64,000 nucleotides of DNA, from contig NC_051063.1 of the NCBI RefSeq assembly GCF_004664715.2, positions 70,356,518 through 70,420,517 on the forward strand, written 5' to 3'. Of the stretch, positions 1-9,275 are shown piece after piece. A program made the position numbers and the translations under genes. Numbering within the stretch: position 1 is the first letter of the stretch; each line of letters begins with the position of its first letter. The stretch is from Peromyscus leucopus. Lineage: Eukaryota > Chordata > Mammalia > Rodentia > Cricetidae. The notes beneath the pieces are model-generated. The model ran no database searches and was not told where the DNA came from. It was given only the letters and a program-made list of their open reading frames with translations.

Positions 1-1490
1 GACACTTGAATCTGGTGTCAGTAAAGAGTGGCAGTGGTAGCAGAGGTGGATGCTCTCACCAGGAAGAAGTGAGGGCAGACACGCAAGTTGACTTCCCCTG
101 GGAACTTTGTCCCATCTTGTCCCTGGTGCCTGATGCAGCTTGCAAGATACACTGCAGCGGCGCAGCGACTGAGTAACCCCCCTTACTGTGCTTTTTTTGT
201 TTCTTTTCAACAAATGTGGATCAACTAAAGAGCTACTCTTTCCTAATTTTTTTTTTCCTTTATCTAACCATTCACGTGAACGGATAAGCACATTTGACAA
301 TTCTTTTGTTTACGAAACAATTCATGTGTCCTAATGTTTGGTATGGGAGACGTAGTATTTCTAATATCAGTGATCCAAAGGAAACAGCTCTAGGGAATAC
401 TGTGATGCTCCAACCATTGGGTAAAAATAAAATGACAGTAGGTTAGATGATGTCTCTACCAGCGCAGCCTGTGCCTCTCACTGCCCCAGGAAGGAAGCAG
501 ATGAGGAAGCGTGGTGAGAAGTTCTACTCTGGAACTTAGCTTTGGGTTCCCTGTAGTTGTTATTTAGTGACCCAGTGGTGATAAACTTAACCGTGTTTTC
601 CATTTTTTCCCCTTTTATCCTCTCTCTGGAAGGCTGAGCTTTTGGAGTAATTTTGGTTCAAAAAAGTAAAAATTCAATCGAGAAGGCAAAATACTCTTTC
701 TAAACAAAGTTCAACTTCAGCAACCCCAAATTCAATGGAGAACTCCACCGGGCTAATTTGCAAATCTTGAGTTTTACCTCGGCTCCCTCCCGTGTTCCTC
801 AGCTGTCCTTTCTTCTTTACAGCCATGTTGGATGACTTGACTTCAGTGGCTTCAGGAAACCGTTTCTGTGTATAAGTTTGAAAACTTAGCATGAAACATG
901 GTTGTTGTTAAACTCTAAGTAATTTTAAAAGAGCATTTCCTAAGGTGGTATGCCATTTATTTGTATAATTCTCTCAGTGTTTACCATCTGTCCTTTGTAG
1001 AAATATGAAAATAAGCACAGATTACGGAATATAGAAGTGGATTATCAAGGGAACAGTGAGCTTCGTGTCTTTGGAGAGTTTTAATGTACACAACAATTGG
1101 GTGGCCTAATTAGTTTTAGGCCTGGGAATATGATCTTCAAGATCTATTTAGTTTCTGCAAATTAGCACATTCGTTTGTTTCCTGTTATTTATGTATATGC
1201 ACATCAGGACATACACACATGCACACATGCACACACACATCCATATTTATGCACATCCAGGGAGAGCTACATTTGAATTCCTCATATTTTATTAAGGATT
1301 TTATATCTAAGTTCATATGACTTTCATTGCTATATTCTTTCCTGGTTTGGATAGTAAGGTTATACTGGCCTCTTAACAAGAGTTGTGAAGGTTTTACTTC
1401 CTCTTGTATTTTATGAAAAAGTTACAGTAAGATATTGTTATTTCTCTCTTTAACATCTGCTGGGATTCATCACTGTAATAATCTGGGACT
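1..1490. other. Unique intronic DNA, no repeat recognised
   Basis: AT-rich sequence without a recognisable SINE, LTR or L1 and without a credible coding frame. Near 1200-1250 there is a short degenerate CA-rich stretch (ACACACATGCAC type). Confidence 0.6.
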
Positions 1491-1835
1491 GGTGTGTGTG
1501 AATGTGTGTGAGTGTATGTGAGTGAGTGTGAGTGTGTGAGTGAATGAATGTGTGTATTTATGAGTATGTGAATGTGTGATTATAAGTGTGCATAAGTGAG
1601 TGTGTGTGAGTGAATGAGTGTGTGTGAATGTATGTGTGTGTATGAATGTATATGAATGAATTGTGCAAGAGTATGTGAGTGTGTGTATGTGAATGAGTGT
1701 GTGAGTGTATATAAGTGAGTGTGTGAGTATATGAGTGAATGGGTGTGTGTGAATATGTGTGTGAATGAGTGTGTGTATGAGTGTGTGTGAATATAAGTGA
1801 GTGTGTGTGAGTGAATTAGTATGTGTGTGAGAGAG

Positions 1836-1882
<47 letters not shown>
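1491..1882. repeat. Degenerate (GTGTGA)n array ending in pure (GT)22
   Basis: About 350 bp of interspersed GTGTGA, GTGAGT and ATGTGT units is followed by an uninterrupted (GT)n at 1839-1882. Long stop-free frames here (Thr-His-rich on the minus strand) are products of the repeat, not genes. Confidence 0.95.
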
Positions 1883-1885
<3 letters not shown>

Positions 1886-2165
1886 CGTGTACATGTCCAG
1901 ATTTGAAGCCAACTTTCAGGAGTCTGTTCCTGTCTTCCACTTGCTGAGGCAGGCTCCCTTTTGTGGTTTGTGCCATGGAGCATACTTCAGGGTAGCTGAC
2001 CCCCAAGCTTCCAGGAGATTGCCCTGGCTCTGCTTTCCACCCCTCAGCAAGAGTACTGGACTACAGATGTGTGCTGCTGTGTCTAGCTTTTTGTGAGGGT
2101 TATGGGGATTGACCTTAAGCCATCAGGCTTGCATGACTCCTGCTTTTACCTGCTGAGATCTCCAT
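1883..2165 (-). mobile_element. B4-family SINE
   Basis: Antisense B4 features in order: AACTTTCAGGAGTCTGTTC, CTGAGGCAGG, a diverged ACAGATGTGTGC B1-like segment, then TGGGGATTGACCTTAAG and CTGCTGAGATCTCC, the mirrored tRNA-like head. It abuts the microsatellite, which probably grew from its A/CA-rich tail. Old copy. Confidence 0.65.
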
Positions 2166-2403
2166 GGCTCTTAAAAGGATACATTTAAATTAACACATAC
2201 TTGAGAATTTTAAAAGATGTCTTTTGTTTCTATGTCGTGTGTTTACAGAGGAGGCGTTTCTGTTGTGATCTTTCTATCTGTTGGACTGTGCTTACACTTG
2301 AGTTGATAACGCAGGTGAGTGAATATGCACAAGCATTTGAAAGCAGTGTGTGTTCTACAGCTGCTTGGAGGACAGCATCCTATCGCTGGCAATGTCTTGG
2401 AAG

Positions 2404-2410
2404 AGTTTAC
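2404..2410. repeat. Left target-site duplication of solo LTR (AGTTTAC)
   Basis: AGTTTAC here is repeated exactly at 2915-2921, directly after the LTR's terminal CA. The perfect match marks the insertion boundaries. Confidence 0.8.
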
Positions 2411-2914
2411 TGTAGCACGAATCTTAAAGGGTCTTAATAAAAACAAACCTGAGGCCAGGCTTGGGGGTGAATGCTGAAAGATTAGAGAAGCAGAACAAGC
2501 CACAGCCATCTCACCTTGCCAATTCTTCAGCTGAACCTGTTTCCTCAGACTGGAAGCCTCTCAGTCCTCATTCAGAATGAATCTCAGCTGAACTATGCTG
2601 CTCAAAGCCAAAAAGCTTAACCAGCTAAAAGCTTCTAGTTTCTGGTCTTCATGCCTTATATACCTTTCATCTTTCTGCCATCACTCCCTGGGATTAAAGG
2701 CTCACTTTCTGGGATTAAAGGCATGAGTCACCATGCTTGGCTGTATCCTTGAACACACAGAGATCCAAGTGGATCTCTGCCTCTGGAATGCTAGGATTAA
2801 AGGCATGTGCTACCACTACCTAACCTCTATGTTTAATATTAGGCTGTTCTGTTCTCTGACCCCAGATAAGTTTATTAGCGTGCACACTATTTTGGGGAAC
2901 ACAATATCACCACA
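2411..2914 (-). mobile_element. Solo LTR of an endogenous retrovirus-like element
   Basis: The 504-bp block starts TGTAGCACGAAT and ends TCACCACA (TG...CA on either strand). It is flanked by identical AGTTTAC target duplications. It contains a TATA-like CCTTATATA (2654-2662), which reads TATATAAGG on the minus strand and is the reason for the strand call, and three copies of the B1-like motif GGGATTAAAGG or AGGATTAAAGG (near 2692, 2713 and 2793). I recognise it as a family common in cricetid rodents but cannot name it safely. No internal retroviral sequence remains, which is typical of LTR-LTR recombination. Strand is tentative because AATAAA-like motifs occur near both ends. Confidence 0.72.
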
Positions 2915-2931
2915 AGTTTACTTGTATTTAT

Positions 2932-3032
2932 TTCACTTTTTCTATCAGTTATTAAAAGAAAAACAAAACCCTAGGTTGAAGTTGTGGATTTGCTTCTCTT
3001 TGGAAATTCTTTAAGGTTACACACACGTAAGT
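2932..3032 (+). repeat. Duplicated unique block, copy A (pair 3648-3741)
   Basis: About 95 bp including ATCAGTTATTAAAAGAAAA, TTTGCTTCTCTTTGGAAATT and CACACGTAAGT is repeated with few differences at 3648-3741 in the same orientation. It is not a known interspersed repeat to me. Confidence 0.9.
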
Positions 3033-3086
3033 ATGAAATTTCCTCTCTGTCTAGCAATGATTCCTCTATTATTTTTCATTATTGTA

Positions 3087-3385
3087 TTATTGTATATGTC
3101 TCTGTGTGGCTATGTGCCTGTGAGTATAGTGTCCATGAAGGTCAGAAGAGGGCTGTTACATCCCCCTGGAGTTATGAGTGTGTCTGTGTGGGGCATTGGA
3201 CATGTGCCTATGTAGGAATATGTACATGAGAGTGCAGCACCCATGGAGACTAGGAGAGGGTTTGGGGTCCTCTTGAGTTGGAGTTGCATAGGCAGTTGTG
3301 AGCAATGCAGTTGGTGGGAACTGAACCCAGGTACTGTGGAAGAGCAACAAGTACTCTTAACCACTGAGCCCTCTCTCCAAACCTG
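3087..3385 (-). mobile_element. B3-type SINE (two antisense pieces)
   Basis: The pattern GGTCAGAAGAGGG...CCCCTGGAGTTA occurs at 3137-3175, and a fuller copy follows to 3385. That copy contains TTGGAGTTGCATAGGCAGTTGTGAG, GGGAACTGAACCCAGG, AAGAGCAACAAGTACTCTTAACC and CTGAGCCCTCTCTCC, the antisense B3/B2 tRNA-like head. It probably represents a truncated copy next to a complete one. Confidence 0.8.
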
Positions 3386-3537
3386 GAAATGATCTTGTCT
3401 GAAGTCTACACTGATATATATGCAGCCACCCAGACTTTCCTATGCCAGCTGTGTGTCTGTGACGCATGGAGTACTGTTATTCTTTCTACATTTTAAGGAT
3501 CACTCCTTCCCATCCAGAAAGGCTTATGTATATTTCA

Positions 3538-3541
<4 letters not shown>

Positions 3542-3624
<83 letters not shown>
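3542..3624. repeat. (TG)n(AG)n microsatellite
   Basis: About 21 TG units (3542-3584) pass directly into about 20 GA units. It lies between the B3 and copy B of the local duplication. Confidence 0.97.
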
Positions 3625-3627
<3 letters not shown>

Positions 3628-3647
3628 AAATTTTTAGAAAATATCAT

Positions 3648-3741
3648 ACACTATTTCCATCAGTTATTAAAAGAAAACCAAAGGTTGAAGTTGTGAATTT
3701 GCTTCTCTTTGGAAATTCTTTAAGGTTATACACACGTAAGT
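3648..3741 (+). repeat. Duplicated unique block, copy B (pair 2932-3032)
   Basis: Same order and orientation as copy A, about 715 bp downstream, with a few substitutions and a small gap around AAACCAAAGG versus AAACAAAACCCTAGG. Confidence 0.9.
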
Positions 3742-3837
3742 CTTTTAATCCATTTTGAGTGTCTTTGATTTTTAAATGGAATATTAATTCAATTATATTT
3801 AATCTGATTATTCATAGTCGAGTTAGGCTTTTTTTAG

Positions 3838-4062
3838 TGGTTTTTCTTTCTAAACAAGGTCTTATGTCCAAGGCTTGCCTCCAACTTCCGATGTAGCCAA
3901 GGATGACCTTGAACTTTGACCTTTCTTGCCACTACCTCCTTGGTGCTGAGGTTACAGGTGTATACCACCATAACCACACCCAGTTGTTTTGTGCTATGGA
4001 TTGAACCCAGGGCTTGTGCATGCCCAGCAACCACCCAGCGGCTGAGCTGTGTCCCAGACTTG
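3838..4062 (-). mobile_element. B4-family SINE (ID-B1 dimer)
   Basis: Antisense order: AACAAGGTCTTATGT, CCAAGGATGACCTTGAAC, GCTGAGGTTACAGGTGTATACCACC (B1-like), then ATTGAACCCAGGGCTTGTGCATGC and GCTGAGCTGTGTCCCAG (ID-like head). Moderately diverged. Confidence 0.8.
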
Positions 4063-4845
4063 TGGTGGCGTTAAACTCATTACTCAGTTGTTTCTCTTTT
4101 ATTTGCTGGTTTGTTTTTCTTTCTTTTGCTTTTTTTCCTGATTTGTTTTAGATTGAGTAGCCTTAGGGTTGGCCCACTGTATTCTTTGGTTTCCTTGTTG
4201 TATTTCAGTGGCTTCCCCTGAGATTAGAACAGGCACCTTTGACATCCAAGGCATGGGAAGGAGAATGCCCAGTTGTTTGTACCTTAGTGACTTCATCATT
4301 TTTATTTCTCTTACATTTGAATTATGCATCCATCTAGTATTTGGTTTGATATTTAAAAATGAGGCTACATATCTAGTTTCTACCCAGTTGTGCCTATTAC
4401 TTCATTTTAGTGATTGAAAATAATATCGACCATGTACTAAATTTTCATGAATATTTGGGTGAATTTTAATGCTTTCATTTGCTTCTATTTATCTGTCCAC
4501 ATTGCTGTTCAATATTTTTAATATCTGGAAGATTTAAATCTCCTGGTTTGTTCTTTTAGAATTATTCTGTACTTTCTTGAGTATGTTCCATAGAAATTTT
4601 AGAGTTGAAGATAAATCACAGTGAATGTGAGCAAGATTGGGTTAGAATTCCACATGAGTTCTGAGAGGACTTAACAACTTTGTGAAATGTGGCCATGTGT
4701 TACAATCTCCCCCACAAGGCTGTGTCTCCTAGCCTGTCATGCTGAACACTCTTCATTTCTCATTTTATTGTCTGCAATTATCATATTTTCTTTGCCAGTT
4801 CCCTAGCTTGCAATATTTTCATTTTAAATATTAAAAGGGATAGAA
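4063..4845. other. Unique AT-rich intron
   Basis: No recognised repeat or gene. Open frames here lack codon or homology support. Confidence 0.5.
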
Positions 4846-5057
4846 CAGTGGTTCTCAGCCTTCCTAATGCTGCAACCCTTTGATACAGTTTCTCATGTTG
4901 TGGTAACCACAACCATAAAATTATTTCATGACTATTTCATAACTGTAACTTTGTTACTGTCATGAATCATAATATAAATATCTGATATGCAGAATATCTG
5001 ATATGTGACACACCGCCCTCCCCCCAAGAGATTTCAACCCACAGATTGAGAGCTGCA
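4846..5057 (+). mobile_element. URR1-type nonautonomous hAT (Charlie) DNA transposon
   Basis: Starts with the MER1-like terminal sequence CAGTGGTTCTCAGCCTTCC and ends with its diverged inverted partner (ACAGATTGAGAGCTG). The internal AATGCTGCAACCC, ACCATAAAATTATTT and ATATCTGATATG motifs are characteristic of this rodent family. Confidence 0.82.
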
Positions 5058-5300
5058 GGGCTGTTCCCAAGAGTGATGGCTCATTGGTTGAAGTTCTTGC
5101 TCCATAGGCACCTGCATTCAGGTCCCCAGTACCCATGTAAACGGTGGGCTGCTGGCACCTAACATCCATATAAACAGGCAGGCTTGGTAGCGTGTGCCTA
5201 CAGTCTCAGTGCTAGGAAGGCCAAGACGGGAGCATCTCAAAGTCTTGCCAATCAGTCTGTCTAGCCAGTTGGTAAGCTCCTGAGAGATCCTGTCACACAC
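5058..5300 (+). mobile_element. B4-family SINE
   Basis: The tRNA-like head (GTGATGGCTCATTGGTTGAAG) is followed by GGTCCCCAGTACCCATGT, a B1-like GCTTGGTAGCGTGTGCCTACAG, and GAGAGATCCTGTCACACACACAAAAA. It lies head to tail with the RSINE1 that follows. Confidence 0.75.
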
Positions 5301-5317
5301 ACAAAAATAAGATGGAG

Positions 5318-5455
5318 GGCCAGAGAGATGGCTCAGTGGCAGAGGAGCTTGTATACAGGCCTGATGACCCAAGTCATGTTTGGATCCCACAAAGTGGCAC
5401 GAGAGGACAGACTCCTGAGAGTTGCCCTCTGACCTCCACACACGCATAAACCTGC
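5318..5455 (+). mobile_element. RSINE1-type SINE
   Basis: GGCCAGAGAGATGGCTCAGTGG head, CCTGATGACC, TTTGGATCCCACAAAGTGG, GAGAGGACAGACTCCTGAGAGTTG and CCTCTGACCTCCACACACG occur in RSINE1 order. Confidence 0.82.
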
Positions 5456-5587
5456 AGTATATTCAGGGATTCCATACATTACCTAGAGCTTTCTCCCAAA
5501 GTTGTTCTTGATATATACACCACTGTTTCTTCTTTGTAGGATTGAGGGGTGAAGGATAAAGTAATATTTGCCCAATGGGTGTTTGTG

Positions 5588-5590
<3 letters not shown>

Positions 5591-5622
<32 letters not shown>
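5591..5622. repeat. (AC)16 microsatellite
   Basis: Uninterrupted AC dinucleotides. Confidence 0.97.
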
Positions 5623-5623
<1 letters not shown>

Positions 5624-6540
5624 AAACCCCATGACGTCAGCAGCTGGAGAAGTTGGGGAGATTTTTCTTTATGTGCTAATGTAGTTGAACTGTTCTATTT
5701 TTAAAAAATCAATTTGAGATTCTTGAGTTTTGAATTGCCACTTCTTGTTTCTTGGTCACTTTGTTACTGAGAGATTTGTCTTCCCGCAATTGATTTATTA
5801 AGGGCTATTTACATATTGTGGTACTACCCTTCTATAAGCCATAATTTTATATGAATAGCATTATCATCCATCTCCCACTATGCATTTTAGGTGGCTTTTC
5901 ACCCTTGGTTGTTTTTCTTTCCTTGTCATTATAAATGGGATCCAATTTTCAATTTTATTTTAGTAATGGCATTTTCTCGTATTGATTTACACACACACAT
6001 TTGGGGACTGGTATGTCTATTAAAATCTCGTGTTTCTTTTCGGAAGATATTCAGCTGACTTGCCTGGGTTTCCTAGGTAACTAATCGTACCACCTATAAA
6101 TAATTCCCCTTTTCTAACATTTATTTCTCAGAGTTCGTTTTTATTTCTTTATTACAGTGATTCAAAGATAAACCAGAGGTTTACAAATATATGCAAATAG
6201 CAGGCATCCTTCTGCTTCAGTCTGTGATATGGAGTCTCCCAATGCCTCACCACAGATTGGAGAGCTGACTGCTGGCTTGAGGATCAAGTCCATGATTTCA
6301 GGAAGGCATCTATTTCTAGTTCTCAGGTTGGACTTCCAGAAATAATCAATATTGAATATTGAATTATATGAACTGAGTTTTGGACAATGAGGCTAAATCT
6401 CTTTCTCTTCCCTCTTCTTTTGGCTTATTGATGATTATATCAGAGAATTCTTACATTTAGGGGGACATATCCAACTCCTGTCAAGATATAATATATTTGA
6501 ATTTGTCACACACTTGAGTTAAAAGTAAAGAGGTTTTAAC
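5623..6540. other. Unique intron
   Basis: No repeat or gene recognised. A short (GTCT)n run (about 6547-6563) lies at the downstream edge, just before the L1 fragment. Confidence 0.5.
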
Positions 6541-6559
6541 ATCTGTGTGTCTGTCTGTC

Positions 6560-7069
6560 TGTCTCCCTTCAACTCCTCTCACACACACCCTCCTTCTCAA
6601 ATCCATGGCCTCTTTTTCTTTATCATTGATACACACACATACACACAAACAAATAAGTATATAAAGACAACCTGCTGAATGGTATGCATATGTGTTTAGG
6701 GCTGACCACTTGGGACTGTGTAATCTAGCCAGGGTCTTGTCCTTGGGGAAGACCAGTTGTCTTTTCAATGACCATTAATTGTCTATAACTCTTTATCTAG
6801 AGTGAGGTCTTGTGATAGTTCACCCATCTGTGTTGGCATATCAACTAGTTTTGTCATTGTTCAAGTTTTGTTTAGGTGATCCTATTTTTGAGATTTCATG
6901 GGCACAGCTTCCCCCTCATATATAAAAGACACAATCTTGCAGCAGACTTCCTGCTCTTAGAATCTTTCTGAGCTATTTTTGGTGGAGTTCCATGAGCCTT
7001 ATGTGTATGGGTTGTGGTTGCATCAACTGGGCCTAAGAACCCCACAATCAGTTGGTCTTTGGGGTTTTA
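6560..7069. mobile_element. Rodent L1 fragment, first part
   Basis: Matches a common rodent L1 non-coding segment that I recognise: ATGGCCTCTTTTTCTTTATCATT, GGGCTGACCACTTGG, GGTCTTGTCCTTGGGGAAGACC, TTGTCATTGTTCAAGTTTTG, AGACACAATCTTGCAGCAGACTTCC, CACAATCAGTTGG. The same L1 region recurs at 63690-64000. It is interrupted by the insertion at about 7070-7564 and resumes at 7565. L1 orientation is left open. Confidence 0.72.
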
Positions 7070-7564
7070 TTTTTTTTTATGCCAAATGCTCTTTATTGTA
7101 GGAGGGAAGAGGTCTTAAATATAGGCTTACAGCACAATGGGAGAACCCCAGAGGGCAGAAGTTCGCTACCAATGTTTTACAATCTTGCATCTAAGCTGTT
7201 AACGCCCATTATGCAGGATACACAGATAAGGAATTTCCCTTAAGCATTCAGGAGGGTGGAACCTGGCAGGGAATTAGCATAGGGAGGATATCAAGGTCAA
7301 GGTCAGCAAGCAAGGCAACAGTTACCCAAAACGGGGCCAGGGCCCTACAGGTCCCCCTTTTACTAAAAAATGAGCTTCTGACTTAGGTTGCGTGGGACGT
7401 TAGCAGGTCACCTTACCCGTCATGGAGATGCCTGCCCAGGCCACACAGGTGCTCTGTCTCAGGTTGGTGAGTGCCCCCCAGGTATTACCCGTCTCTGAAT
7501 ACTCATTATCATACAGGCTCAATTGTGTGTGAGCTGCAGACTTAACTGCTGTCAAAGATCTCAA
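7070..7564 (-). mobile_element. LTR plus 3' internal end of an endogenous retrovirus, retroposed-looking
   Basis: Read on the minus strand: roughly 200 bp of unrecognised internal sequence, a polypurine tract AAAAGGGGGACC (complement of about 7351-7362), then a U3-like region starting TGTAGGGCC at 7349. A TATATTTAAG box (7114-7123) and AATAAA (7092-7097) follow, and then an A-tract (7065-7080) about where a cleaved transcript would end. No U5 follows. It is flanked by imperfect 13-15-bp repeats GTCTTTGGGGTTTTA (7055-7069) and GTCTTGGGTTTTA (7566-7578). L1 sequence sits on both sides. The tail and long flanking repeat suggest L1-mediated copying of a viral-type transcript rather than normal integration. 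No coding frame is intact or recognisable. Confidence 0.6.
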
Positions 7565-7760
7565 AGTCTTGGGTTTTAACCCCTTGTGGCTTTTCTGTCA
7601 TCATCTCTGCCTGCTGTAAAAGGAAAATTGTTTGCTGAAGTGTGAAGTTGCACTTCTCTGCGAGTGTAAGGATAAGTATTTAGAGTGCAGCTAGCAATTA
7701 CCCCACTTTTACTTAGAGCATTTTGGGTCCATTTTTAATACATTTTTTATGTGAAAATTA
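7565..7760. mobile_element. Rodent L1 fragment, continuation
   Basis: CCTTGTGGCTTTTCTGTCATC, CTGCTGTAAAAGG, GTTGCACTTCTCTGCGAGTG and TAAGGATAAGTATTTAGAGTGCAGCTAG follow in the order expected for the L1 that is broken at 7069. Confidence 0.65.
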
Positions 7761-7779
7761 TTTTTTTTCATTCTTATAA

Positions 7780-7952
7780 AACTTTTTAATTTATATATTC
7801 TATGTATATGAGTGCTCTGTCTGCATGTATGCCTGCACTCCAGGAGAGAACATTGGATCCCATTATAGGTGGTTGTAAACCACCATGTAGTTGCTGGGAA
7901 TTGTACTCAGTGCCTCTGGAAGAGCAGCCAACGTTCTTTACTTTCTCCAGCC
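7780..7952 (-). mobile_element. B3/B2-type SINE
   Basis: Antisense order: GAGAGAACATTGGATCCCATTATAGGTGG, ACCACCATGTAGTTGCTGGGAATTG, CTCTGGAAGAGCAGCC, ending CTTTCTCCAGCCC. Confidence 0.82.
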
Positions 7953-8076
7953 CTCTTTCTCATTTTTAAGACAAGGCTTCATTACTTAGTCCTGATGGGC
8001 CTCAAACTCATAGAGATCTGTCTGCCTCTGCCTTCCAAGTGCTGGGCTACAGTTGTGTGCTACCACATATCACCAT
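7953..8076 (-). mobile_element. B1 SINE, 5'-truncated or diverged
   Basis: AAGACAAGGCTTCATTA, GGGCCTCAAACTCATAGAGATCTG, CTGCCTCTGCCTTCCAAGTGCTGGG and a TGTGTGCTACCACAT end. Confidence 0.8.
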
Positions 8077-9000
8077 GATGTATAAATTCCTTAAACATAT
8101 CTTTAAAAAAGTCTTCTATCTTGAAATATTTTTCTTTTTGCTGTGAGGAGCTGTATTTAAAAGTTGACATAGGCACTCTTATGACACAGATGCGAACTAC
8201 TCTAAACCCAATGACCATATGTAATAAATATGTGGAGAACTTCCACCTGCCTTTTGTGACACTCCTCTAAAATTACATGAGCATTGATTTAGAATTTTAT
8301 TGATTGAAATCTGAACGTTTGTTAAAAAAAAATTAGCAGTGTTTTTACAACATCTTGTCCTGGTCAAGCCTGTGACATTCTCTGCAAGGTTTCCATTTTC
8401 ATCTCTGTTTTTTCCCTTCTGAAGCCTCCTTCTACAGAACTTCAGTTTTAAGTAGCCAATTTGTTCTCCAGGTATGTTCCAAGGCTGACAGAGGGTGAAA
8501 AGAAGGAGGTGAAGGGGGATGTGCTCACAGACAGAATAGGGCTGATAAAAATGTTCTTATATAACATAGTATCATGTGAGATGAACATTCTTTAAATTAA
8601 TTCAATCTTCAGTTATCATTCCAAAGTCATTTGTATTATAACTGCCTGTAATATAGATGGACAAGGAGTGATGGAATTTTAGAAATTCATCTGGTAGGAA
8701 CTGGAAACCCACCCCATCCTGTAATCACCAATGTTCACTATGTGTCTACTGAGTGCCAGATCCCAAGTGTCTTCCTGCTGAACCCTGCCTTATTCTTTCT
8801 CGACATACAACATCATTAGTTCTTAGAAAGCTGATGCTTGTAAAGGGCAGAGGCCAATTATTTTAAATTGGTATCATCAAAAGATATAGTCTTGAAGATT
8901 TTTCATCATAAAAATTACTTCTCTTTGGATCCCCAAGTATCCCCGTGACATTCTACAAATCTGTTGTTTTCCCTATGAGGAAGGATAGGCTAGGAAGGTG
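8077..9000. other. Unique intron
   Basis: AT-rich with no recognised repeat, RNA or coding segment. Confidence 0.5.
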
Positions 9001-9275
9001 TGATGGTCAGTGTTGATCGCCAACTTAGCATGGTGTAGAATCACTTAGAAGACAGGTCCCCAGGGACTAGTAAGGGATTATCTAGATGAGGTTAACTGAG
9101 GTGGAAAGACTCACATAAAGAAGAATAGCACCTTGCCCTGGACTTGTGGACTGTGCTGCATAAAAATGGGGAGGCATTAGCTGAGCCAAGAGCATCATTT
9201 AGTTACCCTCTGCTTCCTGACTGCTGATGCCATGTGACCAACTGCTTCAAGCTCCTGCTGCCTTGACTTTCTGCC
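9001..9275 (+). mobile_element. Rodent medium-reiteration repeat (family not resolved)
   Basis: TGTGATGGTCAGTGTTGATCGCCAACTT head, GGATTATCTAGATGAGGTTAACTGAGGTGG, CTCTGCTTCCTGACTGCTGATGCCATGTGACC and CCTGCTGCCTTGACTTTCTGCC are hallmarks of an abundant rodent repeat class. Related pieces lie at 27253, 46303, 52560 and 57663. Confidence 0.6.

Noticed and set aside
1200..1250. Regularly spaced CACACA/TGCACA units resembling a repeat array with spacers
   Set aside because: Short degenerate CA-rich stretch; no CRISPR-type repeat-spacer organisation, and the genome is mammalian.
1470..2006. Long His/Thr-rich minus-strand frame
   Set aside because: It is a translation of a GT-rich microsatellite with overlapping frames on both strands.
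2411..2914. Cluster of three independent B1 insertions
   Set aside because: The motifs lie inside one TG...CA block with a single flanking duplication and lack separate tails or duplications.
7350..7564. Possible retroviral coding remnant upstream of the polypurine tract
   Set aside because: No recognisable retroviral protein domain; only non-coding 3' end signals can be supported.
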